Source: Anomaloglossus baeobatrachus
Taxonomy: Eukaryota; Chordata; Amphibia; Anura; Aromobatidae
Length of the DNA stretch: 64,000 nucleotides
Reading direction: 5' to 3'
Assembly (NCBI RefSeq): GCF_048569485.1
Contig: NC_134354.1
Span: 451,501,926 to 451,565,925, forward strand
This document shows, piece after piece, positions 32,405-43,088 of the stretch (its first letter is position 1; every line of letters starts with the position of its first letter). The position numbers were made by a program, and so were the translations under genes. The notes under the pieces were generated by a model that did no database searches, was not told the DNA's origin, and saw nothing but the letters and a program-made list of their open reading frames with translations.

Positions 32405-33690
32405 AAATACACAATACCAAAAGACACGGTCGATCCCGTGCCATATTTACAATATGGATACAGCCATATACAGAATATATTGTTAACAAAAAAGAGAAGA
32501 ATCTGTACAACGACTGTTGCAAAAAGATTGAATTTTATTAATACAAGAGCATAATAGCAAATAGACAATATATAAAAAAGCAGAGACAGGTGGTGGATGC
32601 CAGCAGGTGGCGCCCTCACCACACACAAGGCACATAGGAGCACATTGTAAATGGATCCATGAATACACAGCTAGGGCATACCTGTGAAGCAGGCAGCCCA
32701 AAGCTGGACTAACTATAGAAAGACAAACAGTGCTCCCATGCAGTTAATCCAAGACATAGTAGAGTCAATAGTGCATAATAAACATCAACATGACCCTGAA
32801 TCAAATGCAGCATACAGATCTAACATACCTATGAGTGTAGCGAGAGCCCAGAGCCCCGACCTATAGGTTTCGGTGTTAATCCTTCTTCTGGGGGTGGTCT
32901 CTAATTAAAACAGCTGTCCTTTTAAATGGTAGCTACCCAATCACATCCATGTTGAGCTCGACCAATCCCATCCCACATTATATGGAGGTTCGTCATGATA
33001 TAATACAACAGGCATCCAGATTGGAGGGTAATCCCAAAAGCCGGTATTATCCACGCCCTATGTCAGGGACGCCGCACCGGAAATACAGGTGACGCGAACA
33101 TCGTATCACAGTTAACCACTGTGGTGCGCAAGTGAACGCCCAGAAAGCACCACACCACCGCGGGCACGTCCAGGCCACAATTATGGGGACATGGTCGCCA
33201 CAGGAGTAGCCAAAACGGACGCGCTAGCAGCCACACAGGGCGATCGGGGCAAACGCGTGCGCGCACCGGTACTGCGAGGGATATAATGGAATGGGGAAGT
33301 GTGTCAAAAGACCAAACATCTCATATATATGTCAGATAAAGAACCCTAACTTAAACTTGCTGATACCTATGTACACACTTCCATCCAACCAAAAAACAGT
33401 ATATCAAACGCCGTTTAGAACATAAAAAGTTGTGTCCATGTATGATGCATAGACTCCGTGCAATTTCTGGAAAATCCAAACGGATAATATACTTCTCCAG
33501 TTCCATACAGGGATAACACAGGGATCAAGGTACAACATAGATGGAAGGACAAAGCTAAAAAAAGGAAAAAATAAAAACAATTAAAATCAAGACCAATATG
33601 GTACAGAGCAAATGGGACAGGAGATACAAGATTACAAAGTGTGCCATACTCCCAATTCTGAAGGCCAAAAGTGCTGTTATCTAAAGTGTT
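32405..33690 (-). repeat. PLE copy 1 terminal repeat (pLTR)
   Basis: Non-coding; shared with 36808-38455 (same orientation) and 40616-42257 (inverted). Relative to those it lacks a segment of about 445 bp at 33110, where TCGTATCAC joins AGTTAACCAC directly. It contains a hammerhead-like hairpin at 32854-32894. Confidence 0.8.
32854..32894 (-). ncRNA. Hammerhead-like hairpin, PLE copy 1
   Basis: Minus-strand order: CCCCC, then AGAAGAAGG, ATTAACA, CC, GAAA, self-complementary ACCTATAGGT, C, then GGGG. This is the counterpart of the plus-strand hairpin at 41845-41885. The layout (stem I, core, stem II, GAAA, stem III, TC before stem I) is that of a hammerhead, but the first core box is degenerate. 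Confidence 0.4.
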
Positions 33691-33691
33691 C

Positions 33692-36196
33692 TTATAAAAA
33701 GGACACAAAACTTAGACATTCATTCAGCCCCTCGGGCTGCAAAGTTTTTAGGGTCCATATCCACTCCGTTTCACGTTGTGCGAGGAGTCGGCCAATGTTG
33801 CCGCCCCGAACCCCTGTTATTATCTGATATATCCCTCGTGTCCTCAATAAAGTATAGTTACAATGATGATGCCTTTTAAAGTGCCTGGGTATTGTTTTAA
33901 GGCCCTCAACGTCCACTTCATCCATGGCGGCCTGAATGTCACGTACGTGCTCTCTCACACGAACCTTTAATGCCCGTGTGGTTAGGCCGACATAGATGAG
34001 CGGACATGGGCAAACGGCATAATAAACAACAGCCTTGGATAGGCATTTGATTTTTCTCTTGATAGGGAAAACAATCCCGTGCGATGAGGTAAAGTCAGTA
34101 GCTGTGTCAATATTGGGGCATGCGACACACGAGCCACAAGGTGAACAGCCAAATCTGGACCTCCGAGGGAGGGAAGAGGACGGCAAGAAGGGAAGGAAAC
34201 TTTTATCATTTTTGTCATAATGGCTAAATGTCAAGATGTCTTTCAAATTTTTAGCCTTGCGAGCCGCAACTGCTAGTCTGTCAGGTAAGTAGTTCCTTAG
34301 ACTGCGATCAACAGTAAGAATGGACCAAAAATGGGACATTGCGTCCACCATCCTACCCCAGTGTGAGTGATACTGGGTGATCATTCTCACATCGTTCGAG
34401 TTTTTCTTCATTTGACCACCAAATAGTAACTCGACACGAGGGGAGTTCCTGGCTCTATTATAGGCCTTTTTGATGGACCTATTGCTATATCCGCATTTAC
34501 GGAATCTATCTTTGAGCTCAAGGGCTCTTGATTCAAATGCGGAATCCGAGCAGCAGATTCGCCGTAAACGGAGGAACTGCCCCACGGTGACTGCACGTAT
34601 GACGTGGGCGGGATGGGCTGAAGTAGCGTGCAAGACCGAATTCACTGCAGTATCCTTGCGACACAGATCAGTCTGTAACTGGCCCGATCGGTCCCGCGTG
34701 ACCAGCACGTCCAGGAATTCGAGGCACACGTCACTGAACCTTAGTGTTAGCCGTAAATTAATCTCATTCATATTCAAATTCTGAATGAAAAAATTAAGCT
34801 CTTGGGTATCCCCCTGCCAGATGAAAAAGATGTCATCGATGTACCGCGTCCAAAAAGGGATGCGGTCTACCGATGACAACACATCTGACAGGAGGAGGTC
34901 CCTCTCCCACAGCCCCAGGAATAAATTAGCATACGAGGGTGCGAAGGCCGCCCCCATTGCTGTACCCTGGAGCTGTAGGTACAGGGACCCCCCAAAAAAG
35001 AAAAAATTATGCGTTAGAGCAAAACTCAAAAGGCTCATGACAAATTCCCTCTCCATCCTGGACATGCTGGTCATTGATAATAAATATAAGGTCGCCCGTA
35101 GCCCATCGCGATGTCGAATGCTCGTATAGAGCAATTCGACATCGCAAGAGACCAACAGGGAACCCTCACCCACGTGTAGAGAGTCAATTTTTTGCAAAAA
35201 ATTGCTCGTGTCCGGTGTGTACGAGGGAAGAGATTCTACTAGGGGCTTAAGCAAAGAATCAATATAGATACATATCCGTTCTAAGAAATTGCCCACCCCC
35301 GACACTATAGGTCTCCCAGGTGACATGTTTACGTCTTTATGCACTTTGGGCAATAAATACAGTGTCGGTTTCTTAGGCTCGGCCACAAGCAATGAGTCAA
35401 GCAGTCCACTCTCTATGATCCCACTGTCCAAAGCATCTCTCAGCAAACACTGTAGTTCTTTCGTAAATTTGCTGAGAGGATTGAATGTGAGGCGTTGGTA
35501 ACAATCACTAGCCCTAAGCTGTCTACATGCCTCCTTTTCATATAGTGTACAAGGCCATACCACAATATTCCCACCCTTGTCGGCTGGTTTGATAACTATA
35601 TCATCCAATCTCCTGATCCTGTCAATGCAGCTCCTCTCTTCCCTCGTAAGATTGTCATTGTAGATGTTAGTGGGGAATTTAGAAAATTCATTAGAGACGA
35701 GCTGCACGAACAGGTCAATATTGGGACATGCCGACAAGGGGAGGAATTTCTTTGATCTGATCCGCAGCCGTGAAGGAATCTTACCTAGGGCACTAGAAGA
35801 ATGCTCTTCCGCTAATTCCTCAAGGATACGCAGAGCAGATTGTTCAGTCTCTGTTGGAAAAGCCTTTTGTAGATCATCATCGTGAAACCACCTTTTCATC
35901 ATCAGTGCCCGAGCAAATATGTGTAGATCCTTCACGGCTGTAAAAGGATCAAATCGTGAGCTGGGTGAAAAGGTGAGGCCCCGGGCCAGGACCTCATTCT
36001 CTAACATAGAGAAAGTATGTTGGGATAAGTTTATTACCTTAGGGGTACCGCCCGGTTTCCCCACTACTGGGGGCTTCTTGTTATAATTGCCGGTTGCTTT
36101 TTGTTCCCCCTTTCTCTTGGTCCCAAGTCTTGTGGTCATAGGGGACAAGTACTGGTCCGACATCTCACCCGCGGACGAGACCGTAGACACCGACAC
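33692..36196 (-). CDS. PLE reverse transcriptase / GIY-YIG endonuclease, 834 codons
   Basis: A long open frame for the replicative protein of a PLE, which copies element RNA into DNA at a nick made by its own endonuclease. Seen in order: N-terminal low-complexity part, RT fingers and palm (IVIKPADKGGNIVVW near 35590; PKVHKD near 35345), the catalytic box RYIDDIFFIW near residue 452, a Cys-rich linker GCSPCGSCVACP near residue 690, and a C-terminal GIY-YIG domain from about residue 724 (PLIYVGLTTRALKVRVREH). Length and order match endonuclease-bearing PLEs. The frame opens at MSVSTVSSAG, but the protein probably starts further upstream, as an N-terminal block lies just before it. It is the most intact protein gene in the window. 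Confidence 0.9.
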   Translation of the reverse strand: MSVSTVSSAGEMSDQYLSPMTTRLGTKRKGEQKATGNYNKKPPVVGKPGGTPKVINLSQHTFSMLENEVLARGLTFSPSSRFDPFTAVKDLHIFARALMMKRWFHDDDLQKAFPTETEQSALRILEELAEEHSSSALGKIPSRLRIRSKKFLPLSACPNIDLFVQLVSNEFSKFPTNIYNDNLTREERSCIDRIRRLDDIVIKPADKGGNIVVWPCTLYEKEACRQLRASDCYQRLTFNPLSKFTKELQCLLRDALDSGIIESGLLDSLLVAEPKKPTLYLLPKVHKDVNMSPGRPIVSGVGNFLERICIYIDSLLKPLVESLPSYTPDTSNFLQKIDSLHVGEGSLLVSCDVELLYTSIRHRDGLRATLYLLSMTSMSRMEREFVMSLLSFALTHNFFFFGGSLYLQLQGTAMGAAFAPSYANLFLGLWERDLLLSDVLSSVDRIPFWTRYIDDIFFIWQGDTQELNFFIQNLNMNEINLRLTLRFSDVCLEFLDVLVTRDRSGQLQTDLCRKDTAVNSVLHATSAHPAHVIRAVTVGQFLRLRRICCSDSAFESRALELKDRFRKCGYSNRSIKKAYNRARNSPRVELLFGGQMKKNSNDVRMITQYHSHWGRMVDAMSHFWSILTVDRSLRNYLPDRLAVAARKAKNLKDILTFSHYDKNDKSFLPFLPSSSLPRRSRFGCSPCGSCVACPNIDTATDFTSSHGIVFPIKRKIKCLSKAVVYYAVCPCPLIYVGLTTRALKVRVREHVRDIQAAMDEVDVEGLKTIPRHFKRHHHCNYTLLRTRGIYQIITGVRGGNIGRLLAQRETEWIWTLKTLQPEGLNECLSFVSFL

Positions 36197-36223
36197 AGAT
36201 CTACCGCGGACAAATCGTGGTGT

Positions 36224-36613
36224 TCACTTGCGCCATCTATAGACCTTGAGTTGTTGGTAATCTGCCATGTCCTGTGCAATCTTTTTTGAATGAGTCTCCC
36301 TAATTGTTTTTTCCCATTCTTCGGAACTAGTAGCCATCATAGCATCAAAAGCCGCAATCTCCTCAGCCGAGGATATTGCTTTTAATTCTGAATAAGTGGT
36401 GTCCAACGCCTTCTCCACCTCCTCAAGGGTTTTTGAGTTGAGCCCAACCACTAATTCCATAAGCTTAAGGGAGCTGGTGGAGCAGATTTCTTCCCATTTG
36501 TTAATAAACGTGTTATCCTCCACAGGGAAGGACGGAAATACCTGCATCCTAAGTGCTCGAGGGACCATTTGTTTGGAAATGTATCCCTCGAGGAAGGCCT
36601 TATTCCACCACAC
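36224..36613 (-). pseudogene. PLE copy 1 N-terminal block
   Basis: A 129-codon stretch (MWWNKAFLEGYISKQMVPRA ... DYQQLKVYRWRK) upstream of the RT frame resembles the conserved N-terminal part of GIY-YIG PLE proteins: a WW/aromatic start, then VPRALRMQVFPSF and a helical region. It is now separate from the main frame, so copy 1 is close to intact but not a single continuous gene. Confidence 0.7.
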
Positions 36614-36807
36614 TTGGTATGCCTATGCAATAGGCGTTTCACATTATTTTGTAGCTCAACATGTCCTCTCTGCTCAGCACCAGTGCCACCTGGCAGACCA
36701 CCATCAAAGGCTCTACTACATGTCACTTTCCAGGTAAGATCCCTGGTTCGGTAATCCATGATTGGTAAAAAGAGAACCTGTGAAAATACACAGAAAATCA
36801 TGTAAAT

Positions 36808-38455
36808 ACACAATACCAAAAGACACAGTCGATCCCGTGCCATATTTACAATATGGATACAGCCATATACAGAATATATTGTAAACAAAAAAGAGAAGAA
36901 TCTGTACAACGACTGAGTTGCAAAAAGATTGAATTTTATTAATACAAGAGCATAATAGCAAATAGACAATATATAAAAAAGCAGAGACAGGTGGTGGATG
37001 CCAGCAGGTGGCGCCCTCACCACACACAAGGCACATAGGAGCACATTGTAAATGAATCCATGAATACACAGCTAGGGCATACCTGTGAAGCAGGCAGCCC
37101 AAAGCTGGACTAACTATAGAAAGACAAACAGTGCTCCCATGCAGTTAATCCAAGACATAGTAGAGTCAATAGTGCATAATAAACATCAACATGACCCTGA
37201 ATCAAATGCAGCATACAGATCTAACATACCTATGAGTGTAGTGAGAGCCCAGAGCCCCGACCTATGGGTTTCGGTGTTAATCCTCCTTCCGGGGGTGGTC
37301 TCTAATTAAAACAGCTGTCCTTTTAAATGGTAGCTACCCAATCAATCCATGTTGATCTCGACCAATCCCATCCCACATTATATGGAGGTTCGTCATGATA
37401 TAATACAACAGGCATCCAGATTGGAGGGTAATCCCAAAAGCTGGTATTATCCACGCCCCATGTCAGGGACGCCGCACTAGAAATACAGGTGACGCGAACA
37501 TCGTATCACTCCCATAAGGGCATCCCCATCATGTGACTCATAGGGGGATGTGTGTGCAACTGTGACGCCCGCTTACAGCCACGCCTCCAAGAGCCATAGT
37601 GTGTAATCAGTGTTAAAGCGCGCCCTATTCAATAAGACCACACCGGAAGTGTAATGACGTGGGCATCGTATCGCTCCCATGGAGACGTCTATATCGCGTC
37701 ACTCATGGAGGCGCGGCTGTAAGAACCACGTGGAGCGGTATATCCAGAAGCCGTGGCGTAAGTGCCAGTGTTTAAATAAGTATCATGGCAACTGGATAAA
37801 CATCACCACACACCACGTGTCTATTACGTCGCGGCCCTGTACTTCCAGGCACGCGAATAAGGGTAAGTGCGCTTCACCGGAGGAGCCACTGGAGAGGAAA
37901 ACAACAATAATTACAAGGAGGTGCAGGATACGGAACACAACATCCACTCGCAGTTAACCACTGTGGCGCGCAAGTGAACGCCCAGAAAGCACCGCGCCAC
38001 CGCGGGCACGTCCAGGCCACAATTATGGGGACATAGTCGCCACAGGAGTAGCCCAAACGGACGCGGCAGCAGCCACACAGGGCGATCGGGGCGAATGCGT
38101 GCGCGCACCGGTACTGCGAGGGATATAATGGAATGGGGAAGTGTGTCAAAAGACCAAACATCTCATATATATGTCAGATAAAGAACCCTAACTTAAACTT
38201 GCTGATACCTATATACACACTTCCATCCAACCAAAAAACAGGATATCAAACGCCGTTTAGAGCATAAAAAGTTGTGTCCATGTATGATGCATAGACTCCG
38301 TGCAATTTCCGGAAAATCCAAACGGATAACATACTTCTCCAGTTCCATACAGGGATAACACAGGGATCAAGGTACAACATGGATGGAAGAACAAAGCTAA
38401 AAAAAGGAAAAAATAAAAACAATTAAAATCAAGACCAATATGGTACAGAGCAAGT
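36808..38455 (-). repeat. PLE copy 2 terminal repeat (pLTR)
   Basis: About 1.65 kb, non-coding, starting AAATACACAATACCAAAAGA. It includes the 37508-37955 segment absent from copy 1 and a hammerhead-like hairpin at 37255-37295. Matches the inverted copy at 40616-42257 over its length. Confidence 0.82.
37255..37295 (-). ncRNA. Hammerhead-like hairpin, PLE copy 2
   Basis: Same hairpin as at 32854-32894 with a few changes (CCTATGGG in place of CCTATAGG, which weakens stem III). Probably not active. Confidence 0.35.
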
Positions 38456-39415
38456 CCACTTCATCCATGGCGGCCTGAATGTCACGTACGTGCTCTCTCA
38501 CACGAACCTTTAATGCCCGTGTGGTTAGGCCGACATAGATGAGCGGACATGGGCAAACGGCATAATAAACAACAGCCTTGGATAGGCATTTGATTTTTCT
38601 CTTGATAGGGAAAACTTTCCCATCCGATGAGGTAAAGTCAGTTGCTGTGTCAATATTAGGGCATGCGACACACGAGCCACAAGGTGAACAGCCAAATCTG
38701 GACCTCCGAGGGAGGGAAGAGGACGGCAAGAAGGGAAGGAAACTTTTATCTTTTTAGTCATAATGGCTAAATGTCAAGATGTCTTTCAAATTATTAGCCT
38801 TGCGAGCCGCAACTGCTGGTCTGTCAGGTAAGTAGTTCCTTAGAATGGGATCAACAGTAAGAATGGACCAAAAACGGGACATTACGTCCACCATCCTACC
38901 CCAGTGTGAGTGATACTGGGTGATCATTCTCACATCGTTCGAGGTTTTCTTCATTTGACCACCAAATAGTAACTCGACACGAGGGGAGTTCCTGGCTCTA
39001 TTATAGGCCTTTTTGATGGACCTATTGCTATATCCGCATTTACGGAATCTATCTTTGAGCTCAAGGGCTCTTGATTCAAATGCGGAATCCGAGGAGCAGA
39101 TCCGCCGTAAACGGAGGAACTGCCCCACGGGGACTGCACGTATGACGTGGGCGGGATGGGCTGAAGTAGCGTGCAAGACCGAATTCACTGCAGTATCCTT
39201 GCGATACAGATCAGTCTGTAACTGGCCCGATCTGTCCCGCGTGACCAGCACATCCAGGAATTCGAGGGACATGTCGCTGAACCTATGTGTTAGATGTAAA
39301 TTAATCTAATTTATATTCAAATTCTGAATGAAAAAATTAAGCTCTTGGGCATCCCCCTGCCAGATGAAAAAGATGTCATCGATGTACCGCGTCCAAAAAT
39401 GGATGCGGTCCAAAA
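38456..39415 (-). pseudogene. PLE copy 2 RT/GIY-YIG fragment
   Basis: Minus-strand piece of the same protein as copy 1: from the region of the catalytic RT box (about 39380) through EFLDVLVTRDRSGQLQTD and the Cys-rich linker to the GIY-YIG core PLIYVGLTTRALKVRVREH, cut at MDEVD before the end of the domain, where it joins the terminal repeat at 38455. The 5' part is lost at the inverted junction near 39415-39470. Confidence 0.8.
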
Positions 39416-39553
39416 AGGGCTGTGGGAGAGGGACCTCCTCCTGTCAGATGTGTTGTCATCAGTGGACCGCATCCCTTTTTGGACGCGGTACATCGATGAC
39501 ATCTTTTTCATCTGGCAGGGGGATGCCGAAGAGCTTAATTTTTCATTCAGAAT

Positions 39554-40615
39554 TTGAATATGAATGAGATTAATTTACGGCTAACACATAGGTTCAGCGT
39601 GCTGGTCACGCGGGACAGATCGGGCCAGTTACAGACTGATCTGTGTCGCAAGGATACTGCAGTGAATTCGGTCTTGCACGCTACCTCAGCCCATCCCGCC
39701 CACATCATACGTGCAGTCCCCGTGGGGCAGTTCCTCCATTTACGGCGGATCTGCTCCTCGGATTCCGCATTTGAATCAAGAGCCCTTGAGCTCAAAGATA
39801 GATTCCGTAAACGCGGATATAGCAATAGGTCCATCAAAAAGGCCTATAATAGAGTCAGGAACTCCCCTCGTGTCGAGTTACTATTTGGTGGTCAAATGAA
39901 GAAAACCTCGAACGATGTGAGAATGATCACCCAGTATCACTCACACTGGGGTAGGATTGTGGATGTAATGTCCCGTTTTTGGTCCATTCTTACTGTTGAT
40001 CCCATTCTAAGGAACTACTTACCTGACAGACCAGCAGTTGCGGCTCGCAAGGCTAAAAATTTGAAAGACATCTTGAGATTTAGCCATTATGACAAAAAAG
40101 ATAAAAGTTTCGTTCCCTTCTTGCCGTCCTCTTCCCTCCCTCGGAGGTCCAGATTTGGCTGTTCACCTTGTGGCTCGTGTGTCACATGCCCCAATATTGA
40201 CACAGCAACTGACTTTACCTCATCGGATGGGAAAGTTTTCCCTATCAAGAGAAAAATCAATTTCCTAATCAAGGCTGTTGTTTATTATGCCGTTTGCCCA
40301 TGTCTGCTCATCTATGTCGGCCTAACCACACGGGCATTAAAGGTTCGTGTGAGAGAGCATGTACGTGACATTCAGGCCGCCATGGATGAAGTGGACGTTG
40401 AGGGCCTTAAAACAATACCCAGGCACTTTAAAAGGCACCATCATTGTAACCATACTTTATTGAGGATACGAGGGATAGATCAGATAATAACAGGGGTTCG
40501 AGGCGGCAACATTGGCCGACTCCTCGCACAACGTGAAACGGAGTGGATATGGACCCTAAAAACTTTGCAGCCCGAGGGGCTGAATGAATGTCTACGTTTT
40601 GTGTCCTTTTTATAA
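39554..40615 (+). pseudogene. PLE copy 3 RT C-terminus and GIY-YIG domain
   Basis: A 353-codon frame starting MNMNEINLRLTHRFSVLVTR. It lacks the RT catalytic box, which lies just upstream in another frame. It contains the linker GCSPCGSCVTCP and the endonuclease core LLIYVGLTTRALKVRVREH and runs to the native end LNECLRFVSFL. The GIY-YIG domain looks whole, but the protein as such is a fragment. Confidence 0.8.
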
Positions 40616-42257
40616 GAACACTTTAGATAACAGCACTTTTGGCCTTCAGTATTGGGAGTATGGCACACTTTGTAATCTTTTATCTCCTGTCCTATTTGCT
40701 CTGTACCATATTGGTCTTGATTTTAATTGTTTTTATTTTATCCTTTTTTTAGCTTTGTCCTTCCATCCATGTTGTACCTTGATCCCTGTGTTATCCCTGT
40801 ATGGAACTGGAGAAGTATATTATCCGTTTGGATTTTCCGGAAATTGCACGGAGTCTATGCATCATACATGGACACAACTTTTTATGTTCTAAACGGCGTT
40901 TGATATACTGTTTTTTGGTTGGATGGAAGTGTGTACATAGGTATCAGCAAGTTTAAGTTATGGTTCTTTATCTGACATAGATGAGATGTTTGGTCTTTTG
41001 ACACACTTCCCCATTCCATTATATCCCTCGCAGTACCGGTGCGCGCACGCGTTCGCCCTGATCGCCCTGTGTGGCTGCTGGCGCATCCGTTTGGGCTACT
41101 CCTGTGGCGACTATGTCCCCATAATTGTGGCCTAGATGTGCCCGCGGTGCTTTCTGGGCGTTCACTTGCGCGCCACAGTGGTTAACTGCGAGTGGATGTT
41201 GTGTTCCGTATCCTGCACCTCCTTGTAATTATTGTTATTTTCCTCTCCAGTGGCTCCTCCGGTGAAGCGCACTTACCTTTATTCGCGTGCCTGGAAGTAC
41301 AGGGCCGCGACGTAATAGACACGTGGTGTGTGGTGATGTTTATCCAGTTGTCATGATACTTATGTAAACACTGGCACTTACGCCACGGCTTCTGGATATA
41401 CCGCTCCACGTGGTTCTTACAGCCGCTCCTCCATGAGTGACGCGATATAGACGTCTCCATGGGAGCGATACGATTCCCACGTCACTACACTTCCAGTGTG
41501 GTGTTATTGAATAGGGCGCGCTTTAACACTGATTACACACTATGGTTCTTGGAGGCGTGGCTGTAAGTGGGCGTCACAGTTGCACACACATCCCCCTATG
41601 AGTCACATGATGGGGATGCCCTTATGGGAGTGATACGATGTTCGCATCACCTGTATTTCCGGTGCGGCGTCCCTGACATGGGGCGTGGATAATACCGGCT
41701 TTTGGGATTACCCTCGAATCTGGATGCCTCTTGTATTATATCATGATGAACCTCCATATAATGTGGGATGGGATTGGTCGAGATCAACATGGATGTGATT
41801 GGGTAGCTACCATTTAAAAGGACAGCTGTTTTAATTAGAGACTACCCCCGGAAGAAGGATTAACACCGAAACCTATAGGTCGGGGCTCTGGGCTCTCACT
41901 ACACTCATAGGTACATTAGATCTGTATGCTGCATTTGATTCAGGGTCAGGTTGATGTTTATTATGCACTATTGACTCTACTATGTCTTGGATTAACTGCA
42001 TGGGAGCACTGTTTGCCTTTCTATAGTTAGTCCAGCTTTGGGCTGCCTGCTTCACAGGTATGCCCTAGCTGTGTATTCATGGATTCATTTACAATGTGCT
42101 CCTATGTGCCTTGTGTGTGGTGAGGGTGCCACCTGCTGGCATCCACCACCTGTCTCTGCTTTTTTATACATTGTCTATTTGCTATTATGCTCTTGTATTA
42201 ATAAAATTCAATCTTTTTGCAACTCAGTCGTTGTACAGATTCTTCTCTTTTTTGTTT
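40616..42257 (+). repeat. PLE copy 3 terminal repeat (pLTR)
   Basis: About 1.64 kb in sense orientation after the stop codon. It contains the segment missing in copy 1 (here about 41190-41635) and a hammerhead-like hairpin at 41845-41885. Homology ends at about 42257 in TTCTTCTCTTTTTTGTTT; other copies continue with ACAATATATTC, so this copy is cut here against the exon-like block. Confidence 0.82.
41845..41885 (+). ncRNA. Hammerhead-like hairpin, PLE copy 3
   Basis: CCCCC (41845-41849) can pair with GGGG (41882-41885). Between are GGAAGAAGG, loop ATTAACA, CC, GAAA, a self-complementary ACCTATAGGT and C. Compared with the core CUGANGA the first box reads CGGAAGA (one change at the invariant U) with an extra A. 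Conserved in all three copies at the same place. Confidence 0.45.
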
Positions 42258-42992
42258 GAAAGAAAAGGCAGCATGGTCACGGCTGAGCAGGATGGAGACT
42301 CCATAGCTCAAAATTCTTCACATTTTAAAATCATACCGCAAAATAATGGTAATGAACTTAGGGGTACTTTGCACGCTGCGACATCGCTACTGCGATATCG
42401 TTGGGGTCAAATCCAAAGTGACGCACATCCGGCGCCGGTAACAACGTCGCAACGTGTAAAGCCTAGATGCGCCAATAAACGATCGCAAAAGCGTCGAAAA
42501 TTGGTGATCTGTGTAGCGTCGGTCATTTTCATATTGTCGCACCAATAGGAGATACGATGTTGTTCCTCATTCCTGTGGCAGCACACATCGCTGTGTGTGA
42601 AGCAGCAGGAGCGAGGAACATCTCCTTACCTGCCTCCACCAGCAATGCGGAAGTAAGGAGGTGGGCGGGATGTTTACGTCCCGCTCATCTCTGCCCCTCC
42701 GCTTCAATTGGCCGCCTGCCGTGTGACGTCGCTGTGATGCCGCACGACCCGCCCCCTTAGGAAGGAGGCGGGTCGCCGGCTAGAGCAACGTCGCAGGGCA
42801 GGTAAGTTCGTGTGAAGCTGCCGTAGTGATAATGTTCGCTATGGCAGCTAGCACAAGATATTGCATGTGCGACGGGGGCAGGTACTATCACGCTCGGCAT
42901 CGCTAGCCGATGCTAGCGATGTCGCAACGTTCAAAGTACCCCTTAGTCTGCTGGAAGATTTGGTACTCGACAGTGGAGAGGAACATCAGGAG
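42258..42992 (+). CDS. Exon-like open block split by a MITE (host gene candidate)
   Basis: Bases 42258-42360 encode ERKGSMVTAEQDGDSIAQNS and SHFKIIPQNNGNEL; 42943-42992 continue in the same frame with SLLEDLVLDSGEEHQE once the MITE (42361-42942) and one TTA are discounted. CAGGAG at 42992 is followed by GTAATA, a good splice donor in phase 0. The left side is cut by PLE copy 3; an ATG lies at 42273. I do not recognise the protein. It could be an exon of a host gene, a retrocopy piece, or part of an unknown element. The composition is soluble, acidic, without membrane segments. Confidence 0.4.
42361..42942. mobile_element. Harbinger-like MITE 1 (582 bp)
   Basis: Starts GGGGTACTTTGCACGCTGCG and ends CAACGTTCAAAGTACCCC, inverted terminal repeats of one another, flanked by TTA at 42358-42360 and 42943-42945. 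A 3-bp TWA duplication with short inverted ends fits PIF/Harbinger. Non-coding interior with GATATCG/CGATATC motifs. Inserted inside the exon-like block. Confidence 0.8.
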
Positions 42993-43088
42993 GTAATAAA
43001 TTCATCAACAATAGACACCCCCGCTGAGCCCAGACGTTATCCAACATGAGAAAGAAGGGCTCCATCGAGGCTTATTGAAGAAGTGTAA

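Larger units (their letters stand above)
32405..36807 (-). mobile_element. Penelope-like element copy 1, nearly complete
   Basis: Minus-strand PLE: 5' part 36807-36614, N-terminal reading frame 36613-36224, RT/endonuclease frame 36196-33692, 3' terminal repeat region 33690-32405. It lies in tandem with copy 2, whose terminal region starts at 36808 with the same sequence (AAATACACAATACCAAAAGA) that opens copy 1 at about 32415. Tandem arrangement sharing a terminal repeat is typical of PLEs. It is inserted in, and truncates, the gypsy fossil. Confidence 0.85.
39470..42257 (+). mobile_element. PLE copy 3, plus strand, 5'-truncated
   Basis: Inverted partner of copy 2. It begins in the RT box region (WTRYIDDIFFIWQG near 39480-39520), continues through a 353-codon frame (39554-40615) with a complete GIY-YIG domain, and a full plus-strand terminal repeat to about 42257. 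With copy 2 it makes a 5.4-kb inverted repeat centred near 39440. Confidence 0.85.

Noticed and set aside
33100-33120. Intron removal in PLE copy 1
   Set aside because: The absent segment does not have GT-AG ends in the element's sense direction.
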